64,000 bases of DNA from the NCBI GenBank assembly GCA_003991915.1, contig RQTK01000017.1:651185-715184 (forward strand), in the 5' to 3' direction. Numbering within the stretch: position 1 is the first letter of the stretch; each line of letters begins with the position of its first letter. The translations under genes were made by a program, and so were the position numbers. Under the pieces are notes generated by a model. The model made no database searches. It had not been told where the DNA came from and saw only the letters and a list, made by a program, of their open reading frames with translations. The DNA comes from Elysia chlorotica. Taxonomy: Eukaryota > Mollusca > Gastropoda > Plakobranchidae. Shown here one piece after another: positions 11,707 through 20,563 of this stretch.

Positions 11707-12837
11707 TGCTGCCACACAGAGACAGTAAGGGGATACAATGACTCCTGTCTCAGCCTGTCACATTATACATGTACTGACACGACCAACCAGTAGGGACAAA
11801 ATTGGACAAACACATTTTTCACTGATCTTTAGTTTTGGGCCCATTCTAAAGGCAGAATCATCCAAAAATTACAAATAGTTTACAATAACATACATATATA
11901 ATATACATGTACATGTGTTAGGTTAAGTAAGAGTCTTTGGAGAGATATATAGAATTCATGATGGGTACCGTTTTAAACGGACAATCATTTTAAAGATCCG
12001 ACCTTGGGTGCAATTATCCGACTTTTTCCTACCAATCCGACCTTAAGGTAAAAAATCTGACTTTAGCCAACCTCAAATGCATGAAAAAAACAAACCCAAA
12101 CAAACCCACTATGTTGATTTTTTTTTTTCAAACATGTCAGCATAGTAACAACTATGATTGTACATGTACTTGTAGTACATTATCTGACAAATATTGTTTT
12201 GTTAAAGTACAGTATGTAATAAAACAACAGTCTAATTCCAAGGGAAGTAAAAAAAGAAACACTGATTGATTTAATTTCTTGTTATAAAATCAATTCAGTT
12301 GGAGACTTTGAAATTGAGAGATCAATGGTACATCATAATTTTTGATAGACTTTATAAGTATTACATGTAGTATACTCAAATAATATACATTTACATGTCT
12401 CTAAAAAGCTAGTATAAAGTATAACTTTAAGATATCAAAGCCAATTTCACATAATGTACATGTAATATCAATACTATTTATACAAGCGTATACAACTAAT
12501 TGAATCATTAATGCTGTTTCATGAACACAGGCAGTGAGGTATTTTTAGGTTCAACAATAACAGTAAACATTATAAAATATATGTATACAGATTGATCAAC
12601 TTTGGAAAAATAAGGAAATTCTCCTTAATGTGGAATCACATTGATTGATTAAAAAAAAATGTGAATAGGATGAAAAGATGAACGAGTGGTCGCTCTTGCT
12701 TTAGCCATTTATTGGGGGTTACAGAATTCCATAAATTTATGGAAAATTGGCATCAATGTAAAATCAACCTCTTCTGGTACTTTAAACTTAAAGACTACTC
12801 TATCCTAAGTTTATGCTGAACAGTGACTGAAATTATG
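11707..12837. repeat. ~1.1 kb direct tandem duplication, copy B
   Basis: Same boundaries as copy A. The main difference is ~110 extra bases (about 11970-12080) rich in ATCCGACCTT-like motifs. Copy A has a short ATCAGATCTAATGCAT there, so either B gained or A lost the segment. Confidence 0.92.
12708..12713 (-). terminator. Candidate polyadenylation signal for WDR76
   Basis: AATAAA on the - strand ~340 bases past the WDR76 stop, inside duplication copy B. The same hexamer is repeated in copy A. Use not proven. Confidence 0.35.
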
Positions 12838-13051
12838 TAAACACAAAGTAAAGTAAGGAAAATTTGACTTTCAAAAAAATTTATAGAGCCGTCCTAAGTT
12901 TATATTATTAAAAATTATGAATATTAACCACATTTTTAACCAAATTAACTGTACAGCTTAGAATATGAGATTGATAAGAAAATGTCTTCAAGTTTTAATT
13001 CTAAAACGATTTAACATGGAGGAATGGAATGCTTTCCATTCTTGCTTCTGT

Positions 13052-14947
13052 TCACATGAACACATGCAGCCTTCCGCTCGAGTTGGCACCAACCAAGGTA
13101 CTCGGCAGTTGTGGGTGGAAAGCATTCAAGCTGCAGACTGAGCCCAAGTGGTCTTCGTTCCTGAGCGAGTGGATGACTCTCCCCTGAGATGCATCGTAGA
13201 TCTGAATCTCCCGAGGCCGAGCCATAGAACCCACAACAAAGACGTTGGGCACGGCCGGATGCCACGTTGGTCGGAAGTTGGTCAACCACCGACCCACACA
13301 ATTGTTGTGAGGGATGCGAGATCTCAGCTGAATGTCTGAGCCGGAGGAAGGGACGTCAAACACCAGAATCTTGTCATCGGCCGCTGAGGACACTATCTGC
13401 TGACCTTGAGGAGAGAAGTAAGCGCTGGCGACAGCCCTGGTGTGTTGGTCCAGAACCTGCAGGGGCTTGGGGGACTTTGCGTTCATCTTGCGGATGTCCC
13501 ACAGACAGAGGTTGGTGTCTGTGCCTGTGGTGATGAAGTGTTCGGGACGGACAGGGTTGATACTCACTGTCCTCAAGCTTTTGTGACTCACCTTGAAAAC
13601 CTGCTCAGCCGACGTCGTGGGAGTTCTGACATCCACTAAGGAGACATTGCCACTGAAGTGAGAGACGAGCATCGTCTGGAAATCATCGTAGAAGCAAAAG
13701 TTCCTCAACAAGTCGTCGTCACTCTCAGGAACGGAGAAAACTTCAGAGAAAACGCCCTTCTCGAAATCTCCGCACCTCAGCGTAGCATCGTAGCTGCAGG
13801 AGTAGAGCTGGTGCTGGGCCCCCCACGGAACCTCCACACAACTCACTGGTTTTGTGTGTGGCTGGAACGCCGTCACTAGCCGATCCTCATCCTGAGACAA
13901 AACATTCCACAAGCCGATCCGCCCCCACTTGTCCCCGGCAATCGCTATCAGGGGAGATAAGGCAGGGTGCCATGCTACTGAGAACACTCGCTCAGGAACA
14001 ACTTTAGCGACTCTCCCCTCAGATATTGACATCTTGCTGAGATCAGCTTGAAAGCTCGAGATTTGTTTCTGCAGCCCAGCATTACCCTTTTTATTTTCTT
14101 TGACAAGGGCTCTAAAGGCCACGAGTTGTTGTTGGTCCCCTTCTGATTTGTCTTTAGAGTAGAGATGGTCTTTCATGTCTAAAGGTCCCTCTGGAAGACG
14201 TGTGTGCTCTGCGGCTTGAACTATGGGCTCTGGTTCCGGCAGTTGATTCCCTTCAGGGTCTATGCGTTTTATTCTGAGGCTATGCCTCCTCGGCAAGATT
14301 TCTTTCTCAGTTTTGATTATTTTCAGCCCTCTTGTTGTGCTTGCACGCTTGGGCTTCGTCACGGAGGCTTGAAGCTCTTCTTTTGCTTGGTGGATGCCAA
14401 GACTGGCGAAAAAAAGCTCGTTCTCCCTCAGGTTTCTCTCCCGAATTTGTTCGTAACTGAGGTCGCCATGCTCATCGTCAGAATCGTCACTACCAGGTCC
14501 ACAGACTGCCGATTTAATACCCACAAAGCCTACACCACTCTCCGCTACTTTGATCTGTTGTTTGACTGGGCTGTTACCGCTGCCGGCCTTCCTTGGCGAA
14601 AATCTGGGGGCTTTGTTCTCATCAACTTTAGGTGGTGAGGCTTCATCTTGTTTTTCTAGTTTGACCTGAGCATCCCTGTCAAGTTGTTGAGCCACAGGTT
14701 TGACACCTGACGAAATACTGACAAACTCGACTTTGGGGGTTCTTTTTGCCCTTTCTTTCTTCACAATCACAGGAGCTTTTTCCTCCGGAGGTCCTTGGTG
14801 AGCATTTTTGTCTGGGCTGCCAGCTTGGGTACCCCTGCCTTTGATTGAGATCAGCCTGAGGCGCTTGGTTGGAGACACATCTCCGCCGTTGGGAACACTC
14901 GACTCAGCCTCATTCACTTTATTTAGCTGGCGTAAGGATCTCCTCAT
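13052..14947 (-). CDS. WDR76: WD repeat-containing protein 76 (WDR76)
   Basis: A single open frame of 631 residues, stop TGA at 13052-13054. The ATG at 14947 is chosen because an acceptor (TTTTTTTCACCCCAG) ends just upstream, which makes the more distal in-frame ATG (14980) intronic. Residues 1-300 are basic and low-complexity, with nuclear-type Lys/Arg clusters. They include a conserved pre-WD block (YEQIRERNLRENELFFASL near 165-184; SLRIKRIDPEG near 223). From about 315 to the end is a WD40 propeller: VFSVAWHP, PVSCVEV, SYDATLRCGDF, GNVSLVDVRTP, CLWDIRK, FSPQGQQIVSSAADDKILVFD, GSMARPREIQIYD, SSGRLHVFM. Order and motifs match vertebrate WDR76, a nuclear protein linked to chromatin and DNA-damage recognition and reported as an E3-ligase substrate adaptor; function here is by homology. 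Notably the coding region has no introns, whereas vertebrate WDR76 is multi-exon. Confidence 0.93.
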   Translation of the reverse strand: MRRSLRQLNKVNEAESSVPNGGDVSPTKRLRLISIKGRGTQAGSPDKNAHQGPPEEKAPVIVKKERAKRTPKVEFVSISSGVKPVAQQLDRDAQVKLEKQDEASPPKVDENKAPRFSPRKAGSGNSPVKQQIKVAESGVGFVGIKSAVCGPGSDDSDDEHGDLSYEQIRERNLRENELFFASLGIHQAKEELQASVTKPKRASTTRGLKIIKTEKEILPRRHSLRIKRIDPEGNQLPEPEPIVQAAEHTRLPEGPLDMKDHLYSKDKSEGDQQQLVAFRALVKENKKGNAGLQKQISSFQADLSKMSISEGRVAKVVPERVFSVAWHPALSPLIAIAGDKWGRIGLWNVLSQDEDRLVTAFQPHTKPVSCVEVPWGAQHQLYSCSYDATLRCGDFEKGVFSEVFSVPESDDDLLRNFCFYDDFQTMLVSHFSGNVSLVDVRTPTTSAEQVFKVSHKSLRTVSINPVRPEHFITTGTDTNLCLWDIRKMNAKSPKPLQVLDQHTRAVASAYFSPQGQQIVSSAADDKILVFDVPSSGSDIQLRSRIPHNNCVGRWLTNFRPTWHPAVPNVFVVGSMARPREIQIYDASQGRVIHSLRNEDHLGSVCSLNAFHPQLPSTLVGANSSGRLHVFM

Positions 14948-15408
14948 GCTTGCGCTTGCTGGGGTGAAAAAAATTAACAAGCTATCATAAAACAGTACAT
15001 GTTAATATATATGTACGTAGTTATAATTATTATAAAATGTTGTAATGCTTTAACCCACACACAAAAAAAACAAACAAGATGTACACATTTAAGCACAGAG
15101 ACCACAAGATTTAAAAAAAAGGAAAAAAAATTACATCTATTTCTAAATAATTGTTTTTTTTACTTTAGTTTAGGCATTAAATGTTACTAAGAGAATCAGC
15201 AAAACTGAGGCCTAGGAGGATCTCACATTAAACAATCATAGACAACATTATTTGAAACAGAAAAAAACCCAGCTCTGAGCAAAGCCAGCAAACAACAAAG
15301 CCTACCAGGTCCAAGCCAAGAAATTTGCCTACGCTCGCACCAATGTCAAAATAGTTAATTGGTACAAGATTTAGCCTGTTTTAAATATACCAATGTTTTC
15401 CTTCAGAG

Positions 15409-15590
15409 TAGTTCAACAAAGCAAGATTTGCATTTAACAGCCTCAGACCGATTTGGAACTCTTCAGCCCTCTCCATTCGTAACAAGCTAAGAATTTTCAA
15501 TACAAATGTCAAGTCTGTTCTACTCTATGGGTCAGAAACATGGCGAACCAACAAGACAAACACAACTGTGGTGAAAGTGTGTCATGAGTA
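15409..15590 (+). mobile_element. LINE (non-LTR retrotransposon) reverse-transcriptase C-terminal fragment
   Basis: In one + frame the translation includes KARFAFNSLRPIW, then IRNKLRIFNTNVKSVLLYGS followed by ETWRTNK. The NVKSVLLYGSETW block is a hallmark of the region after the RT domain in many invertebrate LINEs. An in-frame stop lies just upstream and no endonuclease or RT core is found nearby, so it is a dead 5'-truncated fragment. The clade is not assigned. Confidence 0.75.
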
Positions 15591-15592
15591 TA

Positions 15593-15720
15593 TTGCGAGT
15601 TATGTTACTTGTTAGCCAGCCTAGATGCCTGAGCCTAGAGGTGTGATGTTAGTGAGTTGTGTTACTGTTAGGCTTGCCTAGATGCCTTAGCCTAGAGAAG
15701 TGTGATGTGAGTTGTTTCAG
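15593..15720. repeat. Two diverged ~57-bp tandem units
   Basis: The units share GTTACT-GTTAG, GCCTAGATGCC, AGCCTAGAG and GTGTGATGT in the same order (starts near 15600 and 15657). Confidence 0.75.
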
Positions 15721-15778
15721 GGGCTGTAGATTTAGTCAGTCTTGGAGTGTCTTTTATCTTGAGTGGATCAACATTTAC

Positions 15779-15874
15779 CTTGGGATACGGGATTGCCTTG
15801 GCTGCTGAGAGAGCATCTCTAGAGACCTTTACTTCTCTTACTACTTCTGCTGCTACTTCTAGTGCTCTCGGCGC
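15779..15874 (-). other. Possible upstream exon of WDR76 (probably 5' UTR)
   Basis: A 96-nt block lies between an acceptor (GTGTTCAG) and a good donor (AAG|GTAAAT) on the - strand and is open in one frame only. That frame (phase 0 end) does not join in phase with the WDR76 exon, which needs one preceding base. If it is used, it is more likely untranslated. Confidence 0.25.
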
Positions 15875-16791
15875 CTGAACACAACAATATCGTTAATTGT
15901 TCACTAGATTAGATGGGTCTAGAAGATACTTGAATTAGATCTAGATCTAGAATACAGACCTAGATTCTACATTCTAGAATGACTACTCGGCTCAAAGGAG
16001 CATTCAAGTTAGGGCCTAGGCTACTTAAGATATCTTACCTTCAAAATACAACGGGAAATAGATCCAACCTAAATTAGCCGTGAGGAAATAGGCTAGAACA
16101 GGTCTATTTTTGCAATCGTATGGGAGCTTTTGAATTACTTTTTTTTTTAACCTGTAGTATTGTGGTTCCTTCTGCTATACGTCTGGGTTTACAGGCATGG
16201 ATTTGGTTTCTTTCGACTTCGTCGGTTTACATAACAAAAACATTGAACATGGGCGAACCGAGCGTCATAAGATACATCTTTGAAAAAAAACAAAAACAAG
16301 AACGAATGTGTTGGTTTAACTGTTGAGGTAACACCTTGGGAGAAAGTATACGCTATAGTATATTTTAGATGTGCTAAGCTTATCAAAAGTTAAAAGAATT
16401 AAATCAAGCATGTTAGATCTAAATAATTCTTTACTCGTATGGTTGATCTATCGATAAGTTTATTTTTTCTTTGACCCAGCAACGGCCAGCGGAATCAGCT
16501 GATCTAAATTTAGTTCAAACCGCGCGAAACTTGTGTAACAAGACAAGGGAGGCCACGCATAAAAATCTCCCCAATTAAATAATAATACAGAGTGGCTAAA
16601 TTACAACCTCCAGAAACACTATAAGTACAATATTATTACGTTGAACTTCAACTACTTTAAGGATTAATTCAGACGCCGGGGAAACTGAAAGTAGAAATAA
16701 TGAATGAGCAACTTCAACTAACACACACACAAAATCAATAAAATCAACAAGGCTATTTTAAGATATAAAATGTCTCGGTTTTATTGGATCG

Positions 16792-16927
16792 GTCACGTGA
16801 TGCTTGTAAGTTGACTAATGCGAAAAAAGATATATTAAAATAAGTCAATGATTTAACCCAATCAGCAAAATGTTTACTAAAAAATATGTTTAAATAGTCA
16901 TTATCCAACTTACAAGCATCACGTGAC
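16792..16927. mobile_element. 136-bp element with perfect 22-bp terminal inverted repeats
   Basis: The left end GTCACGTGATGCTTGTAAGT(TG) is exactly reverse-complemented at 16906-16927. Similarity continues a few bases inward (TAATG). The interior is AT-rich and non-coding. The size and ends suggest a MITE or a strong hairpin. Both arms contain the E-box palindrome CACGTG. No clear target-site duplication is visible. Confidence 0.85.
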
Positions 16928-17459
16928 TTTGTTAAAATGTCGGTACCATTGTTGAGTTTTTGTTGTTGTTGTTTTGTTGTTGTTTTTTTGTTTTTGTTCG
17001 TTAGTTCATAGCTGAAGTCGGGCTCTGCTTTGGCATTTCCTAAAAATAATCTTTATTGTTTCGCTTTTTTCCCCCTTATTTTCTATGTTAATTTTTATTC
17101 TGCTTGATCTTGTCGAGCTTTTTCTCAAAGTGGTTTAATATTGTTCAAACCTTTTTTTAACCCCACTTTCCCCTCCTTTCTCTCTTGCCAGACATACATC
17201 CACTAATTAGATAATTAAATCATGCTTTTTGCAACAACGGGGGTTTATACATTTTCGTACCGCCAACACAACACTTTAATGTCACGAAGAGCAAAACCGT
17301 TGTCGTGATGTGTTGAGTAGCTGGTGTTTTGCCATAAATTATGTTTGATATCACTACAACTTGTGTCGACCATGTTTGAACATATACACGTAGGCCTATA
17401 ACTTATTTCTAGTGGTAAAACACGAATCTGAAAAATGAGAAGCATCACTGTATAGGGTT

Positions 17460-17605
17460 TGGTTGGTTGGTTGGGTTGGTTTAGCGTCCAACAGCAGCAC
17501 TGTATAGGCTGTATTGTGGACGGGCCCAAGACGGACGTCTGACAATTTTATGTGCTACCACACACGAGACAGGGCGGGGATACCATGACTCCTGTCTCAG
17601 CTGTA
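17460..17605 (-). mobile_element. SINE tail and body (antisense)
   Basis: Begins with GGTTGGTTGGTTGGGTTGGT and TTTAGCGTCCAAC, then CACTGTATAGGCTGTATTG, GGACGGGCCCAAGAC and GGGGATACCATGACTCCTGT. This is a textbook member of the window's SINE family. Confidence 0.85.
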
Positions 17606-17699
17606 TAGGGGAAGAGGAAGAAGAAGAAGAATAAATAAGTGCAGGAAAATAATAAAGCAGCGTCAAAAAGAGACATGACTACTTGTACTTGCACTCTCA

Positions 17700-17890
17700 G
17701 ACTTATTATAACAAGAGTTACCCAATACTGTCTGGACCTTTGTATAACTTGACCACGTGATCTAACTTCTGGTAACGTGACAGGCTTAGGCTCTCATCCT
17801 CTCTACTATAACAATAGTAACCGAACACTGTCTGGGCCGTTTCATAACTTGGCCACGCTCTCTAACTTCTGGTTACTGGATAAGTACACT
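17700..17890. repeat. Diverged ~100-bp tandem duplication
   Basis: Both units contain TATAACAA-AGT, ACACTGTCTGG-C (or ATACTGTCTGG), TATAACTTG-CCACG and TCTAACTTCTGGT in order (near 17705 and 17806). Confidence 0.75.
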
Positions 17891-18208
17891 CCCTAACTTT
17901 GTGTAACTTTATCTCACAGTCTCGTAAGCTTCCTTCTTTAAACCTCCGTAACTAACTAAAAAAAAACATTAAAAAAAGTAATTAAACCTTGTTTGTATAA
18001 AATTCGATAGGTTGAAATAATGTTTCGAAGAAAAGAAATCAATACAAAACAAAACCTGGATCGTGAGTGAGAGTATGAGCGTGTATAGTTGTATACATAT
18101 ATCTGTGTACTCAAATGTATAATACATGTATTAATATACTCAAACTAACAAATAAAAAGAAAGCACTCTTGTCATTAGTAGATTAGTTAACAACGTCTCT
18201 CGCTCTCA

Positions 18209-18425
18209 TGAGGAGGTATAGGCCTAGTAGCCCTGGAGTTAGATTGTCGGCTACCGATGCAAGAGAGCAGAAGTTCGAGTCCCACTCCTGCGGTCGCGCC
18301 CCTACAGGCTGGGTCGGTTTACGTCTAATGGGACAGACCAAGTCATGGGTGTCCTACTATGGGGTCCCGTCCGCTGTACAGCCAATTTTCCAGACATCAG
18401 GTGTTTGGAAACCAACCTATCGGGC
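18209..18425 (+). mobile_element. SINE with tRNA-like head (sense)
   Basis: The A-box-like GTAGCCCTGGAGTTAGA and B box GAAGTTCGAGTCCC are followed by GGCTGGGTCGGTTTACGTC and GGGGTCCCGTCCGCTGTACA. Confidence 0.75.
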
Positions 18426-18614
18426 ATACCTTTACACTTCTCATGATGGTGGTGTCAGACTAGCTTATTCCATTTAAGACACACAGTGCTGCCTCAATCA
18501 GCGAACCTTTTTTGTTATGGCCGGTGACCAAACGAGAAAACAGTTACAATACAAGCTATCTTTGTAATTTAGTGCCCTATATGGGCAAAAAGAGTGATTG
18601 AGTGAGGGATGATT

Positions 18615-18770
18615 GTTTTGTTTGTTTTACGCACAGCGTCAACAGCAAGGTTATATCGTGGGCGGGATCCAAGACTAACGTCTGAAGATTTTACGTGCTG
18701 CCACAGAGACAAAATAGAGATACAAGACTGCCGTCTCTGTTGGTCATACGGGACTGTCACCGTGTGACGG
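18615..18770 (-). mobile_element. SINE tail and body (antisense)
   Basis: Contains ACGCACAGCGTCAACAGC, TATATCGTGGGCGGGATCC, ACTAACGTCTGAAGATTTTA and CGTGCTGCCACAGAGAC in family order. Confidence 0.8.
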
Positions 18771-18803
18771 AGAGAGAGAAGGTTAAGAGAGTTAAGAGAG
18801 AGA

Positions 18804-18890
<87 letters not shown>

Positions 18891-18892
18891 TC
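18771..18892. repeat. Long (GA)n microsatellite
   Basis: About 80 uninterrupted bases of GA preceded by a slightly degenerate GA region. It abuts the 5' side of the antisense SINE. Confidence 0.95.
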
Positions 18893-19830
18893 GTTTTTCG
18901 CCAATCAAAGGTCTATATTAAAGGACGTTATACTAAGCAATATTACATTGTGAGCGCTAGAACACGCATGACCTTCGAAAGCTTTGAATTCTCTTTGACG
19001 TATTGTTGGTGACTGAAATGCCTTTTGCTTCCCGGAGGGTCCCCAAGAGTATCCGGGAATTTCCGGTCTGGTCACGCCTGCTTCTATTTTTAGAATCGTT
19101 AACAATTGGTTTCTCCGTTGGTTGTTTGATCAACCACTGCCGAGTGCGGGAGGAGTTTTGTAACCACAGTCATATAGTTATGAAGTTACCGGCACTAAGA
19201 TACAATTGATTAAAAGGTACTAGTGAAGTTAGTTCCAATTGATGTGGGATCTAGGTATAAAGAGTTAAATTAATGTTAAAATATATAAAAAATCGATACT
19301 AATTATTATTTCTATTTTAAGATGTTTTTAGTGCTAAATATTTCTCTTGTTAAAGTTAATCAAATTTCCAACGTGTCATATTTGGACAATCTACACTAAA
19401 ACATATATGTTTTGAATGACGAGGCTCTCTTTCGAACAAGAATACAGAATACCTGTGGCGTAAGTACATTAAGAAAGCAGCACAATAAAAAAGTTTACAT
19501 ACGGTTTGTAAATTTTGCATTCATTGTACCGAATCCTTGTTTGAAGACAGGCCCCGATTCAGACATGTGCTAGGCATGCTTAAGTATAATGGACTCTAGC
19601 AAAGAATTTTGGAACCAAAGGATTGAAAAGTTTATTCCGTTTAGTCCTTTCACTAAAAAGTCTGTTACTTTCATTTCAAGCCAACTTCATCAGTCACAGT
19701 CCTGATACACGCTTGAGGTTCTTTACTTATCCGACGATTGCTGCACATTCTGACAACGCTATAGACACGTCTTTCTGCTCTCTCGTTTTAATTTCGTATA
19801 TTTTCTTTATCGTAACCTGATATCTGTTTG

Positions 19831-19888
<58 letters not shown>

Positions 19889-20139
19889 TCTCTCTCTCTC
19901 TCTCTTGAACTTAAACTTCATTAGTTAGCGATCTAAGAAAGAATCAACGGTTTTGCAAAACTTGAGATTTATGGAAATCATAATTTATTTTGTAATTATA
20001 ATTAAGAGTTGGCCACAGAAAACACGATCAACCTAGAGGAATAGAACATCAAAAGACGTTTTAACACACTAATACTGATAAACATACAGAATAAGTGACC
20101 CAAAGCTACTGCTTCAACCAGAGACCAGTGCCAGCCATC
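18893..20139. other. Upstream region of the KCNE-like gene; no exon recognised
   Basis: AT-rich with one (CT)n array. Several short open frames lack family motifs. Confidence 0.5.
19832..19905. repeat. (CT)n microsatellite
   Basis: Almost pure CT with one TTCCC interruption. Confidence 0.95.
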
Positions 20140-20414
20140 ATGCCTGCAATCAACTGTACCGCCCATCATCTGGTTCTACACGTCCCACGTGACCTTGCTC
20201 TAACCCGACTCCTGGCGCTTCTGAACGTAACCCTGACGCCGCAACACGACCCTGACCTTTCCCCTCTAGAGGGCGGGGCTCTAGGATCACGTGACCATAG
20301 GACTGATTCCCAAGGAGCCATGAAGTTTACGGTGGCGGTTGTCCTTCTTTACGGAGTCGGTGTGATTCTCATGCTGGGCTTTCACATTAGAAAGAGCAAG
20401 TGGACGGTGAGTCT

Positions 20415-20493
<79 letters not shown>

Positions 20494-20495
20494 GC

Positions 20496-20563
<68 letters not shown>

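Larger units (their letters stand above)
16928..18208. other. Non-coding interval upstream of the SINE cluster
   Basis: Contains a G/T-rich stretch (16950-17010), the antisense SINE listed separately and a ~100-bp diverged tandem duplication. No exon recognised. Confidence 0.55.

Noticed and set aside
13148-14638. Open frames on + strand up to 144 codons
   Set aside because: Antisense shadows of WDR76, whose WD40 motifs are unambiguous.
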